The position numbers and the translations under genes are program-made. The notes under the pieces were generated by a model that ran no database searches, was not told the origin of the DNA, and saw only the letters and a program-made list of their open reading frames with translations. From the NCBI GenBank assembly GCA_958295875.1, contig OY282379.1, forward strand, positions 1,860,001-1,924,000: a stretch of 64,000 nucleotides of DNA, written 5' to 3'. Every line of letters starts with the position of its first letter. The stretch's first letter is position 1. This document shows, in pieces, positions 26,070 through 34,698 of this stretch. The stretch comes from an uncultured Pseudomonadales bacterium. GTDB lineage: Bacteria; Pseudomonadota; Gammaproteobacteria; Pseudomonadales; Azotimanducaceae.

Positions 26070-27583
26070 ACAATGCCTTCGCCGCCCCGGCGTGCATCGC
26101 CGACGGCGATGAACTCGCGGCGGCGGTCCGCGGCGCTCGCGCCGTGGCGAACACCGGCCACATGCACGCCGCCGAAGAAGAGGTTCTTGCCGGGCCAGCG
26201 CTGCACGTTCGGGAAGGCCTGGGCGAGCGCTTCGGCCACCGGCGCCGCCATCCCGCCCTCGATGCTCAATAGATCGCCCTCCACATGGATGCGCGGCGCC
26301 GCCACCGCGTCCGCCGCCGCCATGCCGCCGACGAGCCGTTCGACGGTTTGCAGGATGGCGGAGCGAATGCGATTGGAGCCGCCAGAACCCAAGGCGAAAC
26401 GTTGCTCGCCGAAGGCGACGCTGGTGGGCGCCATCATGGAGGCCACGCGCGTGTCCGGGCGCCAGCGATGCCAACCCTCGGGGCTCAAATCCGCCTCGCC
26501 GAGCATGTTGTTGAGCATCACCCCGGTGCCGGGCGCCAAGCGGCCGCAGCCTTCGCCGTTGGAGAGCGTCATGGCGGCCAGGTTGCCATCGCCGTCGATG
26601 ACGCTGATGTGCGTGGTGCCGCGGCTGAAGCGCAGGGTTGCGCCGTCGATGCCTTCCGCCAAGGCTGCGCTCAACAACTCATCCGGCGCGAACTCCGCGC
26701 GTGCCGCATTGGCCGCCCGCATGGCTTCGGCCACGCGCACCGCCCGCGCCGGGCCTTCCGCCGCACCGCCGGCTTCGAGCGCCCGCAGCGCGAAGGCGAT
26801 CAGGGCGCCACCGGCCGATGGCGGCGGGTTGGTGAGCACTGCCGCGCCCCGATACGTCACCGCCAACGGCTGCCGGCGTTCCACGCGGTAGCGGGCAAGG
26901 TCTGCGGCGCCGAGTTGGCCGCCATGCTGCGTGGACGCCGCCACGATCCGCTGCGCCAGTTCGCCGCGGTAGAAGATCTCCGCGCCTTCGCGGCCGAGCG
27001 CCTCGAAGGTGTCCGCAAGGTCTGGTTGGCGCAGCACATCGCCGGTTTCTGGCATGGTCTCACCACCGCCGGCATAGGTGCGCCGCGCCTCCTCGTTGGC
27101 CGTGTAGATGGGCGCGATGACATGCATCATGTAGCGCTGCAAGGGGGTGATGGCCACGCCCTTGCGGGCTGCGGCGATCGCCGGCGCCAGCAAGCGCGGC
27201 AACGGCAGACGGCACAGGTCTTCGTGTATCTCGAAGATGCCGCGCACGGCGCCGGGCGTGGCCGCGGCGCCCATGCCGACATGGAACTCTTGGTATACAC
27301 CGCCGAAATCCACCTCCACCGGATAGAACTCGAGGCCCTCGGCGGCGCGCCGCTCAATGGGCGTCTGCACGAAAAAGTCGTACACCACGGCGGCGCCTTG
27401 CGCGGGTTGCGCGAGCAGAAAGCCGCCGCCGCCGAGCGAGGCGAGCACCGGTTCCGCCACGCAGGCGGCGCAGTGCGCGGCGGTGACGGCATCGAAGGCG
27501 TTGCCACCTTCGAGCAACGCTTGGCGCGCCGCGGCCGCGGTGACGGCATGGCCACAGGCGATGGCGCCGGCCGGCCGCGTCAC
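26060..27583 (-). CDS. ggt: gamma-glutamyltransferase family protein (Ntn hydrolase)
   Basis: A 507-residue member of the gamma-glutamyltransferase family. These enzymes self-cleave before a Thr that becomes the nucleophile; here it is in SRGTTHISVIDGDGNLAAMT, near residue 325. Other signatures are GGNAFDAVTAAHCAACVAEP, SLGGGGFLLA, GVMLNNMLGEADL and SMMAPTSVAF with LGSGGSNRIRSAILQT. The GTG at 27583 follows AAGG at eight bases. The usual periplasmic signal peptide is missing: the chain begins at the first conserved segment, so the protein should be cytosolic. The large subunit is also shorter than in E. coli Ggt. Substrates could be glutathione or another gamma-glutamyl compound. Confidence 0.87.
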   Translation of the reverse strand: MTRPAGAIACGHAVTAAAARQALLEGGNAFDAVTAAHCAACVAEPVLASLGGGGFLLAQPAQGAAVVYDFFVQTPIERRAAEGLEFYPVEVDFGGVYQEFHVGMGAAATPGAVRGIFEIHEDLCRLPLPRLLAPAIAAARKGVAITPLQRYMMHVIAPIYTANEEARRTYAGGGETMPETGDVLRQPDLADTFEALGREGAEIFYRGELAQRIVAASTQHGGQLGAADLARYRVERRQPLAVTYRGAAVLTNPPPSAGGALIAFALRALEAGGAAEGPARAVRVAEAMRAANAARAEFAPDELLSAALAEGIDGATLRFSRGTTHISVIDGDGNLAAMTLSNGEGCGRLAPGTGVMLNNMLGEADLSPEGWHRWRPDTRVASMMAPTSVAFGEQRFALGSGGSNRIRSAILQTVERLVGGMAAADAVAAPRIHVEGDLLSIEGGMAAPVAEALAQAFPNVQRWPGKNLFFGGVHVAGVRHGASAADRRREFIAVGDARRGGEGIVLA

Positions 27584-27675
27584 GCCAACTGCCTTAGCGC
27601 CAGACGCCGGGGACGGGCGGTTGCCAGCCCATTGGGAGCGCTCGCTGCATCAGCCGCCGGCGAGCATCGAGGCGA

Positions 27676-28329
27676 TCAGCCTGGCGGCGGCGCGGTTGCG
27701 GGCGCGTCGGCATTCGGATCATCGCCTTCGCCTAGCGTGTCCGCCAGCCGAGGCGCCTGTTCCCGCTCCGTCCCCCAAACGGCGTCCAAACGCGCGTCCC
27801 GACGACAGGAAAACCGATAGTAGCGATAGCGCAACGGGTTGTTCTGGTAGTAGTTCTGGTGGTAGCCCTCGGCGGGGTGGAAGCTGGCCGCCGGCAACAC
27901 GCTGGTGGCCACCTTGCGCTCGAAACGCGCCTCGATGTCGGCCTTGGCGGCCTCGGCCACTGCGCGCTCCGCCTCGCTGGCGTAGAAGATGGCGGCGCGA
28001 TAACTGGGCCCGCGATCGCAGAATTGGCCGCCATCGTCAAATGGGTCGATGTTGCGCCAGAACACGTCCGCCAGTTCCACAAAGGAGACGCGCTCGGCAT
28101 CGTAGGTGACGCGCACGGCCTCAAAGTGGCCAGTGCCGCCGGCGGTGACCTCTTCGTAAGTGGGCGCGTCGGTGTGGCCGCCGGTGTAGCCGGAGATGGT
28201 TTCGGTGACGCCATCGAGCTTGTCGTAGGGCGGCTCCATGCACCAGAAGCAGCCGCCTGCGAACACGGCCTCGGCGGCGGCTGCCGGCACGGTGGCGGCG
28301 ACGGCCAGCAATGCGATGATCTTCCGCAT
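27676..28329 (-). CDS. msrA: peptide methionine-S-sulfoxide reductase MsrA, exported
   Basis: A 217-residue MsrA. The catalytic block is AVFAGGCFWCMEPPYDKLDG, with the nucleophilic Cys in GCFWC. It is followed by ETISGYTGGHTDAPTYEEVT, GHFEAVRVTYD and the C-terminal HPAEGYHQNYYQNNPLRYRYYR. A Sec-type signal (MRKIIALLAVAATVPAAAAE) directly precedes the catalytic domain, so the enzyme should repair oxidised methionine in periplasmic proteins. The ATG at 28329 has GAGGG five bases upstream; an ATG at 28341 is less well placed. The last 30 residues are a Pro/Ala tail. It is divergent from metY. Electron supply for an exported MsrA (MsrPQ-like or DsbD-like) is not encoded here. Confidence 0.9.
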   Translation of the reverse strand: MRKIIALLAVAATVPAAAAEAVFAGGCFWCMEPPYDKLDGVTETISGYTGGHTDAPTYEEVTAGGTGHFEAVRVTYDAERVSFVELADVFWRNIDPFDDGGQFCDRGPSYRAAIFYASEAERAVAEAAKADIEARFERKVATSVLPAASFHPAEGYHQNYYQNNPLRYRYYRFSCRRDARLDAVWGTEREQAPRLADTLGEGDDPNADAPATAPPPG

Positions 28330-28467
28330 GGGCACCCTCATTGCCAGCCCGCGGCGAGGCTCGCCATTATATCCATATGCCCACTTTTCATCGGCCAACG
28401 CTCCTTCGAGCGCATGGCGGCGCGATATTCTTGCCTTCCTTGCACAAGCCCTTGAGAGCCCTTCGGG

Positions 28468-29739
28468 ATGAAAGACGAAACCATTGCCATTCACGGCGGT
28501 TACGAGACCGACCCCACCACCCACTCTGTCGCCGTGCCCATCTACCAAACCGTCGCCTACGAGTTCGACGACGCGCAGCACGCGGCAGACCTCTTCAACC
28601 TGGCGGTGCCGGGCAACATCTACACGCGCATCATGAACCCCACCCAAGCGGTGTTGGAACAGCGCGTGACGGAGATGGAGCACGGCGTCGGCTCGCTGGC
28701 GCTGTCCGCTGGCAGCGCCGCGGTGACCTACTCCGTGCTCAACCTCGCCCAAGCCGGGGACAACATCGTCAGCGTGCCGCAGCTTTACGGCGGCACCTAC
28801 TCGCTGTTCGCGCACAGCTTCCCGAAGCTGGGCATCGAGTCTCGCTTCGCCACCGGCGACGCCCCGGAAGACTTGGACAAGCTCATCGACGCCAACACCA
28901 AGGCGGTGTTCTGCGAGAGCATTGGCAACCCGGCCGGCAACATCGTCGATCTAGCGGCGGTGGCTGACATGGCGCGCGCCCGGGGCGTGGCGACCATCGT
29001 CGACAACACCGTTGCCACACCGGCGCTCCTAAAGCCCATCGACCACGGCTTCGACATCGTGCTGCACTCCCTGACCAAGTACATGGGCGGGCACGGCAAT
29101 TCCTTGGGCGGCGTGCTGGTGGATGGCGGCAAGTTCCCTTGGGCCGAGCACGCCGAACGCTATCCCATGTTCACGACACCCGAGCCGAGCTACCACGGCG
29201 TGGTGTACGCCGAGGCGCTTGGCCCCGCGGCGTACATCGGGCGCACCCGCACGGTGCTGCTGCGGCAGACCGGCGCCGCCATCTCGCCGTTCAACGCCTT
29301 CCTCGTGATGCAGGGCATGGAGACGCTCAATCTCAGGATGGAGCGCCACTGCGACAACGCGCTGGCCGCCGCCCGCTACCTGCAAGACCACCCGAAGGTG
29401 GAGTGGGTGAGCTACGCCGGGCTGCCGGGAGACCGCTACCACGATCTCGCGCAACGCTACATGGGCGGGCGGGCCTCCGGCATCCTCACGTTCGGCGTGA
29501 AGGGCGGCTTCGACGCCGGCGTGAAGTTCCATGACGCGCTCAAGCTCTTCAAGCGGCTGGTGAACATCGGCGACGCCAAGTCTTTGGCATGCCATCCAGC
29601 TTCCACCACCCACCGCCAGCTCACCGAAGCGGAGCAGGCGGCAGGCGGGGTGACGCCAGACTTGATCCGCCTCTCCATCGGCATCGAGCACATCGACGAC
29701 ATCGTGGAGGACTTGGAGCAGGCCTTGGCCGCGGTTTGA
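28468..29739 (+). CDS. metY: O-acetylhomoserine (thiol)-lyase MetY
   Basis: A 423-residue PLP enzyme of the Cys/Met metabolism family. It makes homocysteine directly from O-acetylhomoserine and sulfide. The start ETIAIHGGYETDPTTHSVAVPIYQT and the PLP lysine segment LHSLTKYMGGHGNSLGG are characteristic. Also present are GNIYTRIMNPTQAVLEQRV, ALSAGSAAVTYSVLNLAQAGDN, a long insertion around FPWAEHAERYPMFTTPEPSYHG that separates MetY from MetB/MetC, and the C-terminal LSIGIEHIDDIVEDLEQAL. It connects with asd upstream through homoserine. No regulator or riboswitch is visible in the 138-base divergent region shared with msrA. Confidence 0.93.
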   Translation: MKDETIAIHGGYETDPTTHSVAVPIYQTVAYEFDDAQHAADLFNLAVPGNIYTRIMNPTQAVLEQRVTEMEHGVGSLALSAGSAAVTYSVLNLAQAGDNIVSVPQLYGGTYSLFAHSFPKLGIESRFATGDAPEDLDKLIDANTKAVFCESIGNPAGNIVDLAAVADMARARGVATIVDNTVATPALLKPIDHGFDIVLHSLTKYMGGHGNSLGGVLVDGGKFPWAEHAERYPMFTTPEPSYHGVVYAEALGPAAYIGRTRTVLLRQTGAAISPFNAFLVMQGMETLNLRMERHCDNALAAARYLQDHPKVEWVSYAGLPGDRYHDLAQRYMGGRASGILTFGVKGGFDAGVKFHDALKLFKRLVNIGDAKSLACHPASTTHRQLTEAEQAAGGVTPDLIRLSIGIEHIDDIVEDLEQALAAV

Positions 29740-29750
29740 GGCGCGACGGG

Positions 29751-29782
29751 GGCGATGCGCGACCTATAGGCTGCGCATCGCC
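29751..29782 (+). terminator. hairpin after metY
   Basis: A perfect ten-pair stem, GGCGATGCGC (29751-29760) with GCGCATCGCC (29773-29782), and a 12-base loop, starting 11 bases after the metY stop. No U-tract follows. It marks the boundary between metY and the first accessory island. Confidence 0.55.
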
Positions 29783-29854
29783 GCGCCCAAGGGCTTCCTT
29801 CGGCGCGGCACAGTCCAGCGAGGTGCCGAGAGCCCGCTGAGCCCGCGCGAAGGC

Positions 29855-29882
29855 TTGACACCCAATGCCAAGGGTCTAAAGT
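29855..29882 (+). promoter_or_regulatory. candidate promoter of the dcm-like operon
   Basis: A perfect -35 TTGACA (29855-29860) is followed after 16 bases by TAAAGT (29877-29882), four of six against TATAAT. It points to the methylase start at 30017 and leaves a leader of about 125 bases with no recognisable regulatory structure. Confidence 0.45.
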
Positions 29883-30016
29883 CCCGCCTTGGTGTGCTTG
29901 GACGGTGTGACGCCCCGCACGACCTCGCCATCGTGGGACTTCTCGGCTTGCCCCGTCACAGTTGCCACTTCGTTAGACCCGCACTCGTTGGGATGACGAC
30001 GCCCGCAAGGCAGCTT

Positions 30017-31147
30017 ATGGACTATACGGACCGCAACCAAGGCATCAGCGACATTGGGGCCTCTCACGGTGCAGCGGGCCACGGGCGTGCCAAACGATTG
30101 GTTGGGAGGCTGCCGTCACCAGCGATCCCGCGCCGGGTGCGTGCGGTGGACCTTTTCTGCGGCATCGGAGGGCTCACACATGGGCTACGCTCCCGCGGCA
30201 TTGGCGTCGTTGCGGGCTATGACGCCGATCCTTCCTGCCGCTACGCCTATGAAGCCAACAATGACGGAGCCGCTTTCGTCGAAGCGGACATCCGTGAACT
30301 CTCGTACAGGGACATAGAACACCACTACCGTGGCGCCGATGTAACCGTTATGGTCGGTTGCGCACCCTGTCAGCCGTTCTCTGCACACACGCGGCGAAAC
30401 AAGGAGCGCCATGACGACTGCTCCCTGCTCGACGAGTTCTCCCGCCTCGTCCAACAGGGCACACCGGACATCGTCTCCATTGAGAACGTGCCAGGGTTGG
30501 CTCGGCACGACGCGTTTACCCAGTTCACCCGTCGACTTCATGATCTCGACTACGACGTGGCCTATGAGGTCTTGTGCTGCGGCGACTATGGCGTGCCGCA
30601 GCGCCGTCGTCGGCTCGTTCTGCTCGCATCCAAGTTGCGCAACGCATCCATACCGCAGCGGCAAGCGGCGACACCGACCATCGATAGCTTCATCCGCGAT
30701 CTTCCGGCGGTTGGAAGCGGCCAGTCGCACCCATCAGACAGCGCCCACGTCACGCTGCCTCTCTCGGACCTGAACTACCGTCGCATGGTGCAATCGAAGC
30801 CGGGCGGATCTTGGAAGGATTGGGACGAAGACCTCATTAGCGCCTGCCACAGCAAGGCCTACTATCCCGCTCCTTACGGCAGGATGCGTTGGCAAGCGCC
30901 GGCACCAACCATCACCACCCAGTTCTGCTACTACAGCACGGGGCGTTTCGGCCACCCCCAGCAGCACCGCACGATCTCGGTGCGAGAGGCCGCTCTCTTG
31001 CAGACATTTCCCCCTACTTACGCGCTCATCGATCCCAATGCGGCCATGCCCATCCACAAGATCGCCAAGCACGTCGGCAACGCCGTGCCCGTCAAGCTAG
31101 CGGAAGCGATCGGCGATGCCATTCTGGATGCCGCCTGTGTCCGATAG
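30017..31147 (+). CDS. DNA (cytosine-5)-methyltransferase
   Basis: A 376-residue C5-cytosine methylase with all the main motifs in order: motif I RAVDLFCGIGGLTHGL, the catalytic Cys in MVGCAPCQPFS (motif IV), IENVPGL (VI), YGVPQRRRRLVLLA (VIII), a target-recognition region of about 100 residues, ISVREAALLQTFP (IX) and HVGNAVPVKLAEAI (X). The ATG at 30017 has AAGG six bases upstream; a longer frame to 29855 lacks one. The N-terminal 40 residues are non-conserved. It overlaps the GHKL-nuclease gene downstream and almost certainly protects against it. The target sequence cannot be read from the sequence, and no vsr gene is adjacent. Confidence 0.9.
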   Translation: MDYTDRNQGISDIGASHGAAGHGRAKRLVGRLPSPAIPRRVRAVDLFCGIGGLTHGLRSRGIGVVAGYDADPSCRYAYEANNDGAAFVEADIRELSYRDIEHHYRGADVTVMVGCAPCQPFSAHTRRNKERHDDCSLLDEFSRLVQQGTPDIVSIENVPGLARHDAFTQFTRRLHDLDYDVAYEVLCCGDYGVPQRRRRLVLLASKLRNASIPQRQAATPTIDSFIRDLPAVGSGQSHPSDSAHVTLPLSDLNYRRMVQSKPGGSWKDWDEDLISACHSKAYYPAPYGRMRWQAPAPTITTQFCYYSTGRFGHPQQHRTISVREAALLQTFPPTYALIDPNAAMPIHKIAKHVGNAVPVKLAEAIGDAILDAACVR

Positions 31148-33182
31148 GTACCAGATGACCATCAGCCTCAACGTGCTGAACCACCTCGGACTCTCTCTGT
31201 ACAGCAACACTCCTGCCGTGCTGGCCGAAGTGATCGCCAACGCCTGGGATGCGGACGCCACGGATGTGCGCGTCAACTTCGACTTGAGTGAAAACACGAT
31301 CACCGTCACCGACAACGGCGTTGGAATGGACCAAGCAGACATCAACAACAAGTATCTCTATGTGGGCTATCAGAAACGGTCGCAAGCCAGCACCTCTTTC
31401 CTGACGCCTTCAGGCCGGCTGCCCATGGGCCGCAAGGGGATAGGCAAGCTCTCGCTGTTCTCCATTGCCGATCAGTTCGCCATCTATAGCAAGAAACTGG
31501 AAAGCCTGGAGCAGGCGTTGCTGATGGACGCCGAGAAGCTCAAGGCGGAAATCAAGAAGGAGGATGCCTCCACGCCTGGCTCCTACCATCCAGAGCCCAT
31601 CGAGTTCGACACAGACCTTGGGGAGCACGGAACGTCGATCCGAATACAACGGCTGAAGAAGGTCAAGCTAACGCGCGCGTCGGTTTCGGCCCTTCGTAAA
31701 CGAATAGCCAGACGCTTCGGGATCATTGGAGCACGGCATGATTTCCGGATCTTCATCGACGGCAGCGAGGTTACGTTCTCTGACCGGGACTACTTCCATA
31801 AGGCGCGGTTCATCTTTCAGTATGGCAGGTATGACTATACACAACACTGCACGAGTCTCGATACAGACGAAGACACAGGACGTCCACTCTCGTTTAACCA
31901 CGACAACCGATTTGACTCCAACGGAAAAGCCGATCCGGAAGGCGCATATGAAGTTCATGGCTGGATAGCCATCGCACGTCGCTCCAACGACCTTGACGAC
32001 CAAGGCCAAGACGACAATCTCAACAAGATCACGATTGTCGTCCGCGGCAAGGTGGCGCTAGAGGATATTCTGAAGGAGTATCGTCTAGGCGGCATGATCA
32101 CCAAATACATATACGGCGAGATTCATGCGGACTTCCTGGACGATGATGACGAAGACGACATTGCAACGTCCGGTCGGCAAGGCATCGCCGAGGATGATCC
32201 ACGATATCGCGCCATCAAGGCGTTCCTAGAAAGCGAGCTCAAGCGCATCTGGATTGAAACAAATCGTCTGAAGGATCGAAAAGGACTGGAATCAGCGCTC
32301 GCGTCCAACCCCTACATCAGAAAGTGGTATGACAAGCTGCGACCCAAAGACTTGCAAGAGTCGGCAAAAAAGATTTTCGCTGCCATCGACAAGGCAGGTG
32401 TAGACGAAACGAGCAAGCAGGACCTCTACGCTGATGGCGTGTTGGCTTTCGAGACGCTCAAGTTGAACTTCGCCCTTGACAGACTGGATCGCATCGACGC
32501 CAGCAATCTAGACCTGTTTCTTGGCTACTTGAAAGACGTAGATTCCATTGAGGCAGTGCGCTATTACGAGATCGTCCAAGAGAGACTGAGCGTGATCGAG
32601 AAGCTGCACGATATGGTGGACAAGGACGTGTATGAGAGCGTGCTCCAAAAATACATTTTCGACAGGCTCTGGTTGTTTGATCCCGCATGGGACAGGGCAA
32701 CGGGCGAACGCCATATGGAAGAGCGATTACAGCGCGTAGTAGACAGCGTTGTAGCGAAGGGCAAACACGTGAGACTGGATGTGCGCTATCGAAGCGTCCC
32801 GGGCACTCACGTCATCATCGAGCTGAAGCGTGCCAAACGCCCCATTTCGACGGGAGAGATCAGCGACCAAATCAACGCCTACATTGACGCGCTAAGGGCG
32901 GAACTGAACAAGACTCCGAAAGAAGCCTTGCTTCCTATCGAGGCGGTATGCCTGCTCGATAGGCTGCCCCGAGGCTGGAACAACTTGGAGCGTCGCCAGA
33001 AGGACGAGAACTCCTTGGCCGTCAACGGTATACGAGTGATGACCTATACGGCACTGATCGAGTCCGCGCGAGCAAGGTATCGGGCGTTCATTCGAGCATC
33101 GGAAGAGGCCAGCGATCTCCACCGGCTAATCGACAAGATTCGATCCCATAGCACCGTGGCATCCAGCATGGAGCGCTCTTAG
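31116..33182 (+). CDS. GHKL (MutL/MORC-like) ATPase with C-terminal nuclease-like domain
   Basis: A 688-residue protein. The N-terminal GHKL ATPase has all the nucleotide-binding motifs: E38 and N42 in AEVIANAWDADA, D66 in TVTDNGVGM, and MGRKGIGKLSLFSIAD around residues 104-118. A helical middle of about 250 residues follows. Near residues 565-600, KGKHVRLDVRYRSVPGTHVI and the E-x-K of IIELKRAKRP look like a PD-(D/E)xK nuclease core. MutL/MORC-like ATPases tied to cytosine methylases are a described class of restriction systems (Iyer, Abhiman and Aravind 2008). Methylase and ATPase overlap by 32 bases with the ATG at 31116; 31128 and 31155 are other starts, but residues before 31155 look conserved. 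Base composition is clearly less GC-rich than the flanks, a sign of transfer. Confidence 0.82.
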   Translation: MPFWMPPVSDRYQMTISLNVLNHLGLSLYSNTPAVLAEVIANAWDADATDVRVNFDLSENTITVTDNGVGMDQADINNKYLYVGYQKRSQASTSFLTPSGRLPMGRKGIGKLSLFSIADQFAIYSKKLESLEQALLMDAEKLKAEIKKEDASTPGSYHPEPIEFDTDLGEHGTSIRIQRLKKVKLTRASVSALRKRIARRFGIIGARHDFRIFIDGSEVTFSDRDYFHKARFIFQYGRYDYTQHCTSLDTDEDTGRPLSFNHDNRFDSNGKADPEGAYEVHGWIAIARRSNDLDDQGQDDNLNKITIVVRGKVALEDILKEYRLGGMITKYIYGEIHADFLDDDDEDDIATSGRQGIAEDDPRYRAIKAFLESELKRIWIETNRLKDRKGLESALASNPYIRKWYDKLRPKDLQESAKKIFAAIDKAGVDETSKQDLYADGVLAFETLKLNFALDRLDRIDASNLDLFLGYLKDVDSIEAVRYYEIVQERLSVIEKLHDMVDKDVYESVLQKYIFDRLWLFDPAWDRATGERHMEERLQRVVDSVVAKGKHVRLDVRYRSVPGTHVIIELKRAKRPISTGEISDQINAYIDALRAELNKTPKEALLPIEAVCLLDRLPRGWNNLERRQKDENSLAVNGIRVMTYTALIESARARYRAFIRASEEASDLHRLIDKIRSHSTVASSMERS

Positions 33183-33240
33183 ACTTCGACCAACCGCATC
33201 CGTTTACGCGCGCAGTGTCGAGAGCCGCGCCGGGCATGGC

Positions 33241-34698
33241 TCAGCCTAGCGCCGCCGCGTTGCTGCCGGCGGCGCGGCCGAACACCGCGCCTGAGGTGAG
33301 GCCGGTGCCACCCGGATAGTTGAAGTAGAACAGGCCGCCGACCAATTCGCCGGCAGCGTATAGCCCCGGCACCGGCGCGCCGTCTTCGCCGATGACGCGG
33401 GCCTCGTCATCCACGTGCAAGCCGCCGAACGTGAAGGTGATGCCGCAGGTGACGCCATAGGCCACGAACGGCGGCGTGTCCAATGCGTTCGCCCAGTTGG
33501 ATTTCGGCGGGTCGATGCCGGTGGCGGCACGGCCATCGCGGATGGCCGGGTTGAACGGCGTCTCAGCCTGCACCGCGGCGTTGAATTCCCGAAGCGTGGC
33601 GAGCGCCGGCGCGGCGTCCACCCCATCGAGCTTCGCCACCAACGCCTCCAAGCTGTCTGCCGTCACCTTCGTCACCCGCTTGATGCGGTACTCGTCGCGC
33701 AGCAACGGCGCCACCTTGGCGTCGAACACTTGCCAGGCGAACTGGCCTGTTTGGCGCAACACCTCGCGGCCATATTTCGCGTAGGTGTAGTTGCGGAAGT
33801 CCGCGCCTTCGTCCACGAACCGCCGCCCCTCGGCGTTCAGCATCACGCCTAGCGGATAGGAGTGCTTTTGGAAGTTGTCGCCCACCGAGAGGTCGCCGAA
33901 GTCCGGCGCGTTCATGTCCCACGCCACGGCGTGGCAGCCAGACCAGTTGCCGCGGCTTGCGGCCCCCGCGGCGAGGGCCATGCGCAGGCCGTCGCCGGTG
34001 TTGAAGCGCGTGCCGCGCACCTTGGCGAGCTCCCACCCGGCGCCCAGATACTGCGCCCGCCATGCCGCGTTCGCCTCAAAGCCGCCGCAGGCAAGCACCA
34101 CCGCATCCGCCGGCGCAGTCTCGTCGTTGACGCGCACACCGTTGACGCGCCCGCCCTCGAGGTTGAGCGCTTGCGCCCGAGCCGCGTAGCGCAGCGTCAC
34201 GCCACGGCGCTGGGCAATGTCCGTCAGGCCGTCCACCAAACCCGGGCCGCCGCCCCATGCCTCCACCGTGAGGCCACCCCAGAAGCGCGCCTTGCCATCC
34301 CGCTCGAAGGATTGGCGCCCGTACATCGGCATGAAGCGCACGCCGTGCCCGGCCATCCACCGCAGCGTGTCGAGGCTCTCGTCGATGAGCTTGCCGGCAA
34401 GGCTTGGGTCTGTGCGGAATTGCGTCACCCGGCCCATGTCGTCGTAGAAGGCATCGCGGCTGTAGGCGCCGAAGTCCGTCCGGGCGAGTTCCTGTTCGCT
34501 CAAATCTGGCATGAGGGCGCGGATGTCCTCGACGCCATCGTAGGCGATGCGCATGCCCCCGGCGGTGAAGCGGGAATTGCCGCCACGATGCTCGAAGGGA
34601 GCACGCTCCAAGAGCAACACCTCCGCGCCCTGCTCACGCGCCGCGATGGCCGCGCAGAGCGCCGCGTTGCCGCCGCCTATGACGATTACGCGGCTCAA
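33241..34698 (-). CDS. FAD-dependent dehydrogenase, tricarballylate dehydrogenase (TcuA)-like
   Basis: A 485-residue flavoprotein of the fumarate reductase/succinate dehydrogenase group. The FAD motif is VIVIGGGNAALCAAIAA with LLLERAPFEHRGGNSRFTAGG. The catalytic half has GLYAAGELVGGLFYFNYPGG and GLTSGAVFGRAAG, the pattern of tricarballylate dehydrogenases and related 3-ketosteroid-type enzymes. TcuA oxidises tricarballylate to cis-aconitate. Here the partner is not a TcuB electron-transfer protein but a class III CoA-transferase directly upstream, whose stop overlaps the TTG start of this gene (TTGA, 34695-34698). Substrate assignment is therefore open. Confidence 0.76.
   Translation of the reverse strand: MSRVIVIGGGNAALCAAIAAREQGAEVLLLERAPFEHRGGNSRFTAGGMRIAYDGVEDIRALMPDLSEQELARTDFGAYSRDAFYDDMGRVTQFRTDPSLAGKLIDESLDTLRWMAGHGVRFMPMYGRQSFERDGKARFWGGLTVEAWGGGPGLVDGLTDIAQRRGVTLRYAARAQALNLEGGRVNGVRVNDETAPADAVVLACGGFEANAAWRAQYLGAGWELAKVRGTRFNTGDGLRMALAAGAASRGNWSGCHAVAWDMNAPDFGDLSVGDNFQKHSYPLGVMLNAEGRRFVDEGADFRNYTYAKYGREVLRQTGQFAWQVFDAKVAPLLRDEYRIKRVTKVTADSLEALVAKLDGVDAAPALATLREFNAAVQAETPFNPAIRDGRAATGIDPPKSNWANALDTPPFVAYGVTCGITFTFGGLHVDDEARVIGEDGAPVPGLYAAGELVGGLFYFNYPGGTGLTSGAVFGRAAGSNAAALG

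Noticed and set aside
29993-29995. An earlier ATG for the cytosine methylase
   Set aside because: It lacks a ribosome site, and the extra residues are not methylase-like; the ATG at 30017 has AAGG at a proper distance.
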